A stretch of DNA of 23,578 nucleotides, taken from Bacteriovoracaceae bacterium UBA6261. Its GTDB lineage: Bacteria; Bdellovibrionota; Bacteriovoracia; Bacteriovoracales; Bacteriovoracaceae. This document shows, in pieces, positions 14,224 to 22,042 of this stretch. Below the pieces are notes generated by a model. It made no database searches and was not told where the DNA came from. It saw only the letters and a program-made list of their open reading frames with translations. Every line of letters starts with the position of its first letter. Position 1 is the stretch's first letter. Location: assembly GCA_002440825.1 (NCBI GenBank), contig DJVH01000013.1:1-23578 (forward strand), in the 5' to 3' direction. The position numbers and the translations under genes are program-made.

Positions 14224-15099
14224 TTATCTTTTCACTAATTCCCCAGACATTTTATTCCAAAGCTCACGGGCCACCGGGCCCATAGCTTTTCTTTGATCGC
14301 GCACAAGATAAATGTGCATTGTTCTCTCTTTAATCAGAGACGTTTTAATAGGAATAAGAATTTTTTTTGAAAGTTCATTCTTCACCATCTCCAGTGGAAG
14401 ACCTCCCCAGCCGAGCCCCTGCAGAATCATCTCTTTCTTGAAAGATATTTCAGACAGAGTAATGCTCTTTCCTCCTTCCAGAACTCCAGTCGTGGCCTTG
14501 GTGAGCCTTCGCGCAGAATCCGCAAGAATGATCTGGTTGTAGTCGCGCAGAACGGAGTCAGTGAGTTTTTTCGTTTTCACCAAATCGGCCTTCATCACAG
14601 GTATAAGCTGAGTCGTTGTCAAATGGATCGTTTCAAAGGCCTGATCCGTTTCGCTCATGGGAGTGATAGCAAAATCCACCTCCCCGTCTATTAAGCGCTC
14701 CAGGGTGCCATTTAACACTTCAAAAGACAACATGAGCTTGGTGTTGGGATGAGTGGCAAAAAAGCGTTTAAGGAACTTTAAAATGACTGAGACGGGGCTG
14801 ACAGCATCGATGCTGATCCGCAATTCTACCTCTTCTCCTTTTGTCATTTGTCTGGCTGTTATTTCGAGTTCGCGGAATTCTTTTAAAACGGACCTGGCCT
14901 TCTCATAGAAAATGCGCCCCTCATTGGTTAAAGTCGGACGATATTCATCACGGGAAAAAAGAGTGAGTTGATACTCTTCTTCCAGTTTTTTAATCGCCAT
15001 ACTTATTGAGGGTTGGCTTTTGTGAAGATGGTCTGCGGCCGCTTTAAAACTTCCATGCAGGACAATAGCTTCAATGGTAAGAATTTGTTCTAATGTCAT
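14224..15099 (-). CDS. LysR-family transcriptional regulator
   Basis: The 291-residue product has the standard layout: an N-terminal winged helix-turn-helix with GSFKAAADHLHKSQPSISMAIKKLE (about 16-40) and LTLFSRDEYRPTLTNEG, a linker helix, then a two-lobed effector domain (about 90-290) that includes DFAITPMSE and ILQGLGWGGLP. AAGGA lies about 7 bases before ATG 15099. It is divergent from the YceI-like gene across 151 bases containing palindromes, the usual arrangement for a LysR protein controlling its neighbour and itself. The effector is unknown. Confidence 0.92.
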   Translation of the reverse strand: MTLEQILTIEAIVLHGSFKAAADHLHKSQPSISMAIKKLEEEYQLTLFSRDEYRPTLTNEGRIFYEKARSVLKEFRELEITARQMTKGEEVELRISIDAVSPVSVILKFLKRFFATHPNTKLMLSFEVLNGTLERLIDGEVDFAITPMSETDQAFETIHLTTTQLIPVMKADLVKTKKLTDSVLRDYNQIILADSARRLTKATTGVLEGGKSITLSEISFKKEMILQGLGWGGLPLEMVKNELSKKILIPIKTSLIKERTMHIYLVRDQRKAMGPVARELWNKMSGELVKR

Positions 15100-15112
15100 A
15101 AAAAGTTCCTTG

Positions 15113-15174
15113 AAGGTAACTATGTACCTTGAACATTATCAAAATTAATTATCGAGTTGATAGTTAAATGATAA
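15113..15174. promoter_or_regulatory. Candidate LysR operator region
   Basis: Between the LysR and YceI-like genes lie a perfect inverted repeat, AAGGTA-N6-TACCTT (15113-15130), and further dyads, TATC-N5-GATA (15150-15162) within a wider TTATC...GATAA pair (15136-15174). A TTGATA (15157-15162) and a TTTATA (15181-15186), 18 bases apart, may be the promoter of the YceI-like gene, placing the second dyad over the -35. Confidence 0.4.
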
Positions 15175-15250
15175 TTTGATTTTATAGAATCCTAAGTTAG
15201 AATCTTTGACAACAATTAAATTTTCTCATTCACTCAACCGGAGGATACTC

Positions 15251-15823
15251 ATGTTAAAGAACTTATTAGTCGCGACAGTGGCCCTGGCTTCAGTTGCAGC
15301 TTTTGCAAAAGCAGACAAAGTTGAAGTTGATACAGCAGCTTCAAAAATTACTTACGTAGGTAAAAAAGTAACTGGTCAGCACACTGGCGATGTTAAAGTT
15401 GCAAACGGTTACCTGACTTTCGAAAAAGGCGCTCTTAAAAGCGGTGAAGTTGTCGCTGATATGACAACTATTACAAACGCTGATATTGCAGATCAGGAAT
15501 ACCATAAAAAGTTTATTGATCACATGAACAGTGCCGATTTCTTCGATACAGCAAACGCGAAGACAGCAACAATTGTCATCAAAAGTGCAAAAAAAGTTAA
15601 AGGTGACAACTATAAAGTGAACGGCGACCTTACAATCAAAGGAAAAACTGCTCCTGTCACTTTTGATGCTGTGGCCAACAAAGAAAAAGCAACTGCCAAC
15701 GTTGTGTTCGACAGAACTAAATATGACATCAAGTACGGATCTGGAAAATTTTTCCAAGGTCTAGGTGACAAAATGATCAATGATGATGTTCAATTGACTG
15801 TCGATTTGACATTAAAAAAGTAA
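15251..15823 (+). CDS. Secreted YceI-family lipid-binding protein
   Basis: The 190-residue product begins with a signal peptide (MLKNLLVATVALASVAAFA). ATG 15251 has GGAGG at 15240-15244, six bases upstream; the TTG at 15206 would add 15 residues before the signal. The mature part is a YceI lipocalin-like barrel: YVGKKVTGQHTGDVKVANGYLTF, ADMTTITNADI, HKKFIDHMNSADFFD, VNGDLTIKGKTAPVTFDA and FDRTKYDIKYGSG. Family members bind isoprenoid or other lipids in the periplasm; the ligand here is unknown. It is divergent from LysR, which probably regulates it, and 19 bases ahead of apt. Confidence 0.92.
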   Translation: MLKNLLVATVALASVAAFAKADKVEVDTAASKITYVGKKVTGQHTGDVKVANGYLTFEKGALKSGEVVADMTTITNADIADQEYHKKFIDHMNSADFFDTANAKTATIVIKSAKKVKGDNYKVNGDLTIKGKTAPVTFDAVANKEKATANVVFDRTKYDIKYGSGKFFQGLGDKMINDDVQLTVDLTLKK

Positions 15824-15842
15824 TTTAAAAACGGAGAGCAAA

Positions 15843-16373
15843 ATGGCAGATATCGCGAAACTTATCAGAACAATTCCCCACTACCCTAAAGAAGGAATTA
15901 TGTTTCGCGATATCACCACTCTTCTTAAAGATCCGGAAGGATTTAAAACAACCATCAACATGCTGGTGACGAAATATAAAGATGCTCCCATCGATTATAT
16001 TGCCGGTATCGAAGCACGTGGTTTTATTCTCGGCTCAGCTCTCGCATATGCTCTTGGACTTGGTTTTATTCCCGTCAGAAAAAAAGGCAAACTTCCTGGC
16101 AAAACGATCACACAAAGCTACGACCTGGAATACGGTTCAGACACAATTGAAATTCACGACGATGCTCTTCACAACGGCGCCAGTGTTCTGCTTATCGATG
16201 ATTTGATTGCAACTGGAGGTACGGCCATCGGTGCCATCACTCTTATTGAAAAAGTCGGTGGTAAGATTTATGAGACGGCCTTTGTTGTCGATTTACCGGA
16301 ACTGGGTGGAGCAAAAAAAATCCAGGCACTGGGACACAAAGTCTTCACTCTTTGTTCTTTCGAAGGTCACTAA
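15843..16373 (+). CDS. apt: Adenine phosphoribosyltransferase
   Basis: The 176-residue cytoplasmic enzyme makes AMP from adenine and PRPP (purine salvage). It shows IPHYPKEGIMFRDITTLLKD at the N-terminus, GIEARGFILGSALA, the flexible-loop segment RKKGKLPGKTITQSYDLEYG, and the PRPP motif VLLIDDLIATGGTA (115-128). GGAG lies six bases before the ATG. It follows the YceI-like gene by 19 bases, so the two probably share a transcript, an unusual pairing. It converges on ppsA with only three bases between the stop codons. Confidence 0.95.
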   Translation: MADIAKLIRTIPHYPKEGIMFRDITTLLKDPEGFKTTINMLVTKYKDAPIDYIAGIEARGFILGSALAYALGLGFIPVRKKGKLPGKTITQSYDLEYGSDTIEIHDDALHNGASVLLIDDLIATGGTAIGAITLIEKVGGKIYETAFVVDLPELGGAKKIQALGHKVFTLCSFEGH

Positions 16374-16376
16374 AAA

Positions 16377-18806
16377 CTACCTCACTTCCGTGGTGTTTTT
16401 ATCTGCAAGACTTAATTCATCTTCCGCTTTTTTTACGACCTGAAGAGTTCGAAAGACGGCATCGGCCGTCACTGAAATGGACGTGATTCCCTCCTGAATT
16501 AAAAATTGCGAAAATTCAGGATAATCGCTCGGGGCCTGACCACAAATGCCTATCGGCCTTCCCGCCTTTTTAGCTTCGGCAATGGCCGTTTTAATCAGCG
16601 TAAGGACGGCCGGATCTCTTTCATTAAAGAGCTGACTTATTTTGGAAGAGTCCCGATCCACGGCGAGAGTCATCTGTGTCAGGTCATTTGATCCAATGGA
16701 GAAACCATCAAAAATCTGAGCGAAATCACGCGCTCTTAAAACATTGGATGGAATTTCAGACATCACGTAAACTTCAAGACCATTTTGATGGCGTTGCAAT
16801 CCGTTTTTTTCCATCTCATCAATCACTTTCTGTCCTTCTTCAGGTGAACGGCAAAAAGGAATCATGACTTTTATATTGGTCAATCCTGTCTCTTCGCGAA
16901 GATATTTGATCGCCTGGCATTCCAGGGCAAATCCATCGCGGTAACTATCATCGTAATAGCGAGAAGCTCCTCTAAAACCAATCATCGGGTTTTCTTCATG
17001 CGATTCAAAAAATTGTCCTCCAATAAGATTGGCGTATTCATTGGATTTAAAATCAGAAAAACGGACAATGACTGGTCTGGGATAAAAAGCACCGGCGATT
17101 AAGGCAAGCCCCTCGCTGAGTCTGTCGACGAAATATTTTTCGGGAGATGAGCGCTGCAAACCAAGCAGGTCATTTATTTTTGAATAAACTTTTTCATCTT
17201 GAATAAGATTGAGATGGGCCAGGGCCATCGGATGAATGCGGATCATTTCACTGATGATAAATTCCATTCTGACAAGGCCAACGCCATCAACAGGCAACAA
17301 TGAAGTTTTCAAAGCATGGGATGGATTGGCCAGATTAACCATCACCTTTGTCTTGGTTTTATTTTCCTGATTCCAGCTCAATTTCTTTTCCCGGAATTTC
17401 AGAAGGCCTTCAAAGACTATTCCTTCATCTCCCTCTGCGCAGGAAACGGTGACTTGATCTCCCGGTTTTAAATCGGTTGTGGCCGTTTTCGTTCCGACCA
17501 GACAAGGGACACCTAATTCACGGCTGATAATGGCGGCATGACATGTTCGTCCTCCACTGTTTGTGACAACTGCTGAGGCTTTTTTCATGATTGGTTCCCA
17601 ATCGGGGTCGGTCATTTCCGCCACGAGAACATCGCCGTTTTGAAAAGAAGAAAAGTCCTCAGTACTCTTGATGATCTTGACTGGACCTGAGCCGATTTTA
17701 TTTCCGACAGCTCGCCCCTTCAAAAGAACGCGGGATTTTTTCTCCAATGAGTAAACAATAAAGTCCTGTGGAGAAAGGCGCGAATGAACCGTTTCTGGAC
17801 GTGCTTGTAGAATATAGAGTTGTCCGCTATCCCCATCTTTGGCCCATTCAATATCCATAGGAGTTGAAACACCACGGAGGTGAGAATAATGATTTTCAAT
17901 AATCATGGCCCAGCGGGAGAGAATTAAAACTTCCTCATCTGATAGTGAAAGTTTTTTTTGCTCTTCTTCACTGCTTGGAACGTTGACTGTAGAACGACCA
18001 TCGTGTTCAGCGTAAATAAGTTTTTGAAGTTTACTGCCGGGCTTTCTCCGTAGAATAGGAACTGACTTTGTTCCGAGCAATGCTTTCAGGACGATAAATT
18101 CGTCGGGCTCAACTTTGCCTCCCACAATATTTTCTCCGAGACCATACGAGCTGTTGATGAGAATGACGTTTCTTGCACCGGTTTCTGTATCGAGTGTGAA
18201 CATGACTCCGGAAGAGGCCAGATCCGAACGAATCATTTGCTGAACCCCCACGGAAAGATAAACTTGTGAGTGGGGAATATTTTTTGTTGTTCGATAACTG
18301 ATCGCTCTGTCGGTATAAAGTGAGGCAAAGCATTTTCTGCAGAATTGAATCAATTCGCCTTCACCATGAACATTCAGAAACGTCTCCTGAAGACCCGCAA
18401 AGGAAGCTTCGGGAAGATCTTCAGCTGTTGCTGAAGACCTGACCGCCACTGCAACTTCAATTTTATTATTATCAAAACATAAACGTTGATAGCTTGACTT
18501 GATTTCTTCAGCAAGATCATCCGGAACAGTTGATGACACAATCATTTCACGTATTGTTTTTCCCGCCTGCGCGATTTTCGCCGTATCTTCTGAATCAATT
18601 TGATTGAGCAAATGAGAAATTTTTTCTGTGAGTTTGTTGAATTCCAGAAAGCGTTTGAACCCGTCTACAGTAATGGCAAAGCCAGTAGGTACACTGACGC
18701 CTTTACTCTTCAAAGAACGGACCATTTCACCGAGGGAGGAGTTTTTCCCTCCAACTGACGCTAAATCGTGCGCTGAAATCTCATCAAACCACTTTATATA
18801 TCTCAT
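16377..18806 (-). CDS. ppsA: Phosphoenolpyruvate synthase
   Basis: The enzyme converts pyruvate and ATP to phosphoenolpyruvate, AMP and phosphate for gluconeogenesis. The 809-residue product has the three expected parts: an ATP-grasp region opening VGGKNSSLGEM with AVRSSATAEDLPEASFAG, a swivelling phosphohistidine domain with SGGRTCHAAIISRELGVP (His423), and a TIM barrel ending IGSNDLTQMTLAVDRDS and PIGICGQAPSD with the catalytic Cys. ATG 18806 is preferred, with GGAAG about five bases upstream; the TTG at 18818 would use that site as codons. It stands alone downstream of ohr, beyond a hairpin at 18917-18934. PEP is also the source of phosphonate groups, but no phosphonate genes are in the window. 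Confidence 0.95.
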   Translation of the reverse strand: MRYIKWFDEISAHDLASVGGKNSSLGEMVRSLKSKGVSVPTGFAITVDGFKRFLEFNKLTEKISHLLNQIDSEDTAKIAQAGKTIREMIVSSTVPDDLAEEIKSSYQRLCFDNNKIEVAVAVRSSATAEDLPEASFAGLQETFLNVHGEGELIQFCRKCFASLYTDRAISYRTTKNIPHSQVYLSVGVQQMIRSDLASSGVMFTLDTETGARNVILINSSYGLGENIVGGKVEPDEFIVLKALLGTKSVPILRRKPGSKLQKLIYAEHDGRSTVNVPSSEEEQKKLSLSDEEVLILSRWAMIIENHYSHLRGVSTPMDIEWAKDGDSGQLYILQARPETVHSRLSPQDFIVYSLEKKSRVLLKGRAVGNKIGSGPVKIIKSTEDFSSFQNGDVLVAEMTDPDWEPIMKKASAVVTNSGGRTCHAAIISRELGVPCLVGTKTATTDLKPGDQVTVSCAEGDEGIVFEGLLKFREKKLSWNQENKTKTKVMVNLANPSHALKTSLLPVDGVGLVRMEFIISEMIRIHPMALAHLNLIQDEKVYSKINDLLGLQRSSPEKYFVDRLSEGLALIAGAFYPRPVIVRFSDFKSNEYANLIGGQFFESHEENPMIGFRGASRYYDDSYRDGFALECQAIKYLREETGLTNIKVMIPFCRSPEEGQKVIDEMEKNGLQRHQNGLEVYVMSEIPSNVLRARDFAQIFDGFSIGSNDLTQMTLAVDRDSSKISQLFNERDPAVLTLIKTAIAEAKKAGRPIGICGQAPSDYPEFSQFLIQEGITSISVTADAVFRTLQVVKKAEDELSLADKNTTEVR

Positions 18807-18916
18807 ATGAACTTCCAATTGTTAAAAAAGGTCACGGCTCATAAATAAAGTAATACCTGATGACGGTAGAAAAAAGGGTCTGTGTTTCATTGAAAAAGTG
18901 AATGAATAAAATAGAA

Positions 18917-18934
18917 GAGGACCGATCGGTCCCC
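18917..18934 (-). terminator. Hairpin after ohr, probable terminator
   Basis: On the - strand GGGGACC-GATC-GGTCCTC folds into a 7-bp stem with one G-U pair, followed by TTCTATTTTATT. It lies 10 bases after the ohr stop. The core GGACCGATCGGTCC is a perfect 14-base palindrome and could also be an operator for ppsA. Confidence 0.5.
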
Positions 18935-18943
18935 ATTAAAATT

Positions 18944-19354
18944 TCAAGCTAATGATATGGATACGTCAATATTCCCTTTAGTCGCGTGAGAGTAAGGACA
19001 GACGAAATGAGCTTTCCTAATTAAATCTTCTGCAACGTGGAGCTCTACCCCCCCTACGTTAACGATTAATTCCACGGCAAGTTTAAATCCGCCATCTGCG
19101 CGTGGACCAATTCCCACAGTGGCATGAACTTTTGTTTCACCTATTTTTATTTTTTCATGACCGGCAACGTGGCGGACGGCCGATTCGAAACAGGCAGCAT
19201 AACCGGCAGCAAAGAGTTGTTCTGGATTAGTTGCCTTACCCGCTCCCCCAAGTTCTCTAGGAAGTGAGAGACCAATTTCGAGTAAACCATCATTTGATTT
19301 TGCTTTTCCATCTCTACCTCCTGTTACTTCGACTGTAGTTTGATAAAGTGTCAT
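18944..19354 (-). CDS. ohr: Organic hydroperoxide resistance protein (Ohr)
   Basis: The 136-residue OsmC/Ohr-family thiol peroxidase reduces organic and fatty-acid hydroperoxides with lipoyl-linked thiols as donor. The two reactive cysteines are in place: AACFESA (Cys55) and AHFVCPYSHAT (Cys119). LPRELGGAGKATNPEQLFAAGY and the closing GNIDVSISLA are typical of the Ohr rather than the OsmC branch. AAGGAG lies nine bases before the ATG. The divergent gene encodes OhrR, the usual sensor-repressor, with a palindromic operator between. Confidence 0.95.
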   Translation of the reverse strand: MTLYQTTVEVTGGRDGKAKSNDGLLEIGLSLPRELGGAGKATNPEQLFAAGYAACFESAVRHVAGHEKIKIGETKVHATVGIGPRADGGFKLAVELIVNVGGVELHVAEDLIRKAHFVCPYSHATKGNIDVSISLA

Positions 19355-19399
19355 CGTGATGTCTCCTTGTGTTCATCAATAAATTAACGCTATCATGCG

Positions 19400-19431
19400 A
19401 TTTAATTGCATGCAATTTAATTTTATATAAT
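19400..19431. promoter_or_regulatory. Probable OhrR operator and promoter region
   Basis: AATTGCATGCAATT (19404-19417) is a perfect palindrome, extended by one mismatch and three more pairs to 19400-19421. It resembles the AT-rich OhrR sites of other proteobacteria. TATAAT at 19426-19431, just beside it, could be the -10 for ohrR, and the site also lies upstream of ohr, so one bound dimer could control both genes. Confidence 0.6.
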
Positions 19432-19479
19432 TGTGTGGTATGCTCTGGATTAAGAGTAAAAAATCCCGGGATGTCTTAA

Positions 19480-19914
19480 ATGAAACCATCACTCCTTTTG
19501 AAAGATCAGCTTTGCTTCAAGCTTTACACGGCTTCTCGTCTGCTTACCCAGGTTTATGCTCCCTACCTTGAGAAGCTTGACCTGACCTATCCACAATATC
19601 TGGCCATGCTTGTTTTGTGGGAAACGGATCAGATTTCAGTTAAAGACTTAGGAGAAAAGCTCAAGCTTGATTCAGGAACTCTGTCTCCTCTGGTTAAAAA
19701 ACTTGAGTCAAAAGGTTATATAGAACGCTCTCGCCTTCCCTTCGATGAAAGAATTGTCTGCCTTTCTTTAACTGAAGCCGGGCATGAACTTAAAAAAAGC
19801 GCAAAAAAAATACCGGATGATATGTTCTGTGAAACACAAATGACTTTAAAAGATCTGATGGCCCTCTCTCAGCTCGCGGATCAGCTCATTGAAAATCTCG
19901 AACAGTCAAAGTGA
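19480..19914 (+). CDS. ohrR: MarR-family peroxide sensor OhrR, two-cysteine type
   Basis: The 144-residue repressor has the peroxidatic Cys in LLLKDQLCFKLY (Cys12), the winged helix DLGEKLKLDSGTLSPLVKKLESKGYIERSR and the wing DERIVCLSLTEAG. Tyr26 and Tyr37 match the two tyrosines that bond with the reactive Cys. A second Cys at 117 lies 105 residues after Cys12, the same distance as between Cys22 and Cys127 in the Xanthomonas protein, so it is probably the two-Cys type that forms an intersubunit disulfide. Oxidation would free the operator and induce ohr. The stop lies nine bases from that of the convergent reductase gene. Confidence 0.93.
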   Translation: MKPSLLLKDQLCFKLYTASRLLTQVYAPYLEKLDLTYPQYLAMLVLWETDQISVKDLGEKLKLDSGTLSPLVKKLESKGYIERSRLPFDERIVCLSLTEAGHELKKSAKKIPDDMFCETQMTLKDLMALSQLADQLIENLEQSK

Positions 19915-19923
19915 ACTCTTTTT

Positions 19924-20937
19924 TTAAGACAGCGTGCTGAAGAAACCTTCGGTATGAATATTTTCTGATTTGGCCCCGAGTTCAAGACAAAGTTTTTTAT
20001 TCTCTTCAACAAATTCCGGCGTTCCTGCAATATAGAGACTATAAGCAGACAAATCTTTATAGAGTTCTGGCAAAATCTTCTGGATACGTCCGAATTTTTC
20101 TCCAGGATATTCTTCCGCTGTATAAGTCACATTAAAACGAAAGTTTCTAAACTTAGTTTCCAGGAATTTAAACCAACCTTTTTCGAAAACTTCATTTTTA
20201 CTTTTTGCTGAAAAGAGAATGGTTGCCGGATACTTAAATCCCCCTCTCATTAAAGCGGCACTGGCCAGAGACATGATGGGCGCCAACCCGGATCCCTGGG
20301 CCAGACAAAGGACTGGTGTCTCAACTGAAGGATTACCTATAAAGGTGCCATAAGGACCGTTCATTTTCACCCTGTCGCCAACCTGCAGACCTTCGTGAAT
20401 CCATTGGCTGGTTCCACCTCCCTTATTCGTAACATAAAGAAGAATTTCGCCATCATTGTTGGGAATATTGGCGATGGAATAACTTTTATAGGGAATCTTT
20501 TTTTCAGCATCACCCAGCTGAACATATTGCCCAGGCCAGAATCGCAGCGGAGTTGAAAGCGCTTTGAGTTTCAGGCGCATAATTGTATGAGTCACTGGCA
20601 ATTTCTCAATCACCATGTAAAGGACGTTTTCTTTCGGTGGAAATAATTTTGGACGAGCATCAACATCGGCCCATTCAACTTCCAGCACATCACTTTTCAA
20701 TTTGGCCATGCACATGAGAGCGTAGCCCTCATCTCTTTCACTTTGAGACAAGGCCATGTCGAGTATAAAACCCTGGTCAATTTCGCCCTGGCGGATTTTC
20801 ATTTTGCATTCGCCACAGGCACCTGCACGACAATTATTAGGAAGAGCGAATCCGTTCTTCTCTAAGGTCGAGAGGACGGATTCACCTTCATTATAATCAA
20901 TTTCTTTAAGTGAGGGGTAGAGTCTGATTTTTTTCAT
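19924..20937 (-). CDS. Ferredoxin-type flavin reductase, partner of the diiron protein
   Basis: The 337-residue protein joins a plant-type 2Fe-2S domain (Cys36, 41, 44, 76 in CRAGACGEC...C) to an FAD domain with FWPGQYVQL and YKSYS (150-154; Lys where most have Arg) and an NAD(P) domain with GPYGTF, GSGLAPIMS and a terminal EGFF. This is the layout of phenol hydroxylase and methane monooxygenase reductases: electrons go from NAD(P)H through FAD and the iron-sulfur centre to an oxygenase. Its ATG overlaps the stop of the upstream diiron gene by one base (TAATG), so the two are made together and most likely form one enzyme system. Confidence 0.9.
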   Translation of the reverse strand: MKKIRLYPSLKEIDYNEGESVLSTLEKNGFALPNNCRAGACGECKMKIRQGEIDQGFILDMALSQSERDEGYALMCMAKLKSDVLEVEWADVDARPKLFPPKENVLYMVIEKLPVTHTIMRLKLKALSTPLRFWPGQYVQLGDAEKKIPYKSYSIANIPNNDGEILLYVTNKGGGTSQWIHEGLQVGDRVKMNGPYGTFIGNPSVETPVLCLAQGSGLAPIMSLASAALMRGGFKYPATILFSAKSKNEVFEKGWFKFLETKFRNFRFNVTYTAEEYPGEKFGRIQKILPELYKDLSAYSLYIAGTPEFVEENKKLCLELGAKSENIHTEGFFSTLS

Positions 20938-21962
20938 TAAAACACCGGAATAATATCTTCCATATCGACATCGCGGACTTCTTCACCGGTAATACCGACT
21001 TCAGGGATGGCCGGAAAAGGAATATTATATTTATCTAAGACACCTTTTAAATTCAGCATCGCATTTTTCCAGTTTTCTTTTTTCGCATCGTAGGTCGGAA
21101 TGCCGAAACCAGCTGCTCGTGCAATTTCTTCTGCCTCTCTTTGATTGGCGATGAAATCGTTTGGAAGATCCCAGAATTCCATTGGTGGTTCAAAGAGAAC
21201 TGCAGAGAGGAACAGATAGCCAGCGCGAATTTGTTTTGTGATGAGGGCCCGGTCTTCAACTTTCAATTTGGGATAATCTCTTTCCATCAATGACATACAA
21301 ATGGCCATGTGGCGTCCTTCATCGCGACCGATGTTTTTAAAGCCTTCCTGAAAGACAGGTTCAGCACAGCCTTTGCTCATTTGATGGAAAATCGTGGCCG
21401 CTGCAATTTCGCCCATTAAAAAGGAAGAAAATAAAACAGCGAGTGAATATTTTGGCACGGCATTTTTATAGCCTGACCAATAGCGACCGCCGTTGAAGTA
21501 CAGCCAGTGAGCATTTTTCTGCAGTCTTCTGCCGATATCTGTTTTTGGAATATAAGTGAGCGGATCAGTGTGCTCCAGAAGTTTCGTAATGGCCATTCCG
21601 CAAAGTTGTTCGTGATTCTGTTCATCTCTTGTGACAGAGAAAAAACAGCGGCGAACCGGATCTTCTTCATGATCTTCATAAGTCTTGATCATGGCCGCTG
21701 CAAACACGGGGGGAGCTGAAGCGTCGAAAACAGAAAGGATCGTCCACCAGTAAGCGATAGACTCGCGCTCTTCCCATGAATAACGGGAAGGATCGAATGT
21801 GTCCCATGGTAATTTTTGTGGATCCCAAAATTCTCTTTGCGAAGCTTGCCAGATTTCTTCCATCTTCTGAGTTTTTGCCACCCATGAAAGTGGATAGACG
21901 TTCGGACCTTCCGTTTTAGGAGGCATTTCCATCTTGTCTGCGAATCTTTCTTTTGAACTCAT
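20937..21962 (-). CDS. R2-like/ferritin-like diiron protein, probable oxygenase
   Basis: The 341-residue helical protein carries the ligand pattern of R2-like carboxylate diiron enzymes: RDEQNH (Glu114, His117), MGEIAAAT (Glu185) and GRDEGRH (Glu215, His218); the remaining carboxylate could be Asp80 or one of the acidic residues at 96-100. The motif order is that of ribonucleotide reductase R2, bacterial multicomponent monooxygenases and acyl-ACP desaturases, but the rest matches none that I can name. A dedicated reductase coded by the coupled next gene points to oxygen activation rather than iron storage. GAGGGA lies four bases before the ATG. No membrane segment or signal peptide. Substrate unknown; a fatty acyl or aromatic substrate is a guess. 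Confidence 0.75.
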   Translation of the reverse strand: MSSKERFADKMEMPPKTEGPNVYPLSWVAKTQKMEEIWQASQREFWDPQKLPWDTFDPSRYSWEERESIAYWWTILSVFDASAPPVFAAAMIKTYEDHEEDPVRRCFFSVTRDEQNHEQLCGMAITKLLEHTDPLTYIPKTDIGRRLQKNAHWLYFNGGRYWSGYKNAVPKYSLAVLFSSFLMGEIAAATIFHQMSKGCAEPVFQEGFKNIGRDEGRHMAICMSLMERDYPKLKVEDRALITKQIRAGYLFLSAVLFEPPMEFWDLPNDFIANQREAEEIARAAGFGIPTYDAKKENWKNAMLNLKGVLDKYNIPFPAIPEVGITGEEVRDVDMEDIIPVF

Positions 21963-22042
21963 TTTTCCCTCGCTTATAAAATAAACAAAAATTTTATTCT
22001 ATCGAGAGAGGCAAAAAAATGATTTATGTTGGGCTTTTTTGA

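Noticed and set aside
16377..18806. PEP synthase as part of a phosphonate head-group pathway
   Set aside because: PEP feeds phosphonate synthesis, but no PEP mutase, phosphonopyruvate decarboxylase or aminotransferase is nearby; the gene is explained by gluconeogenesis.
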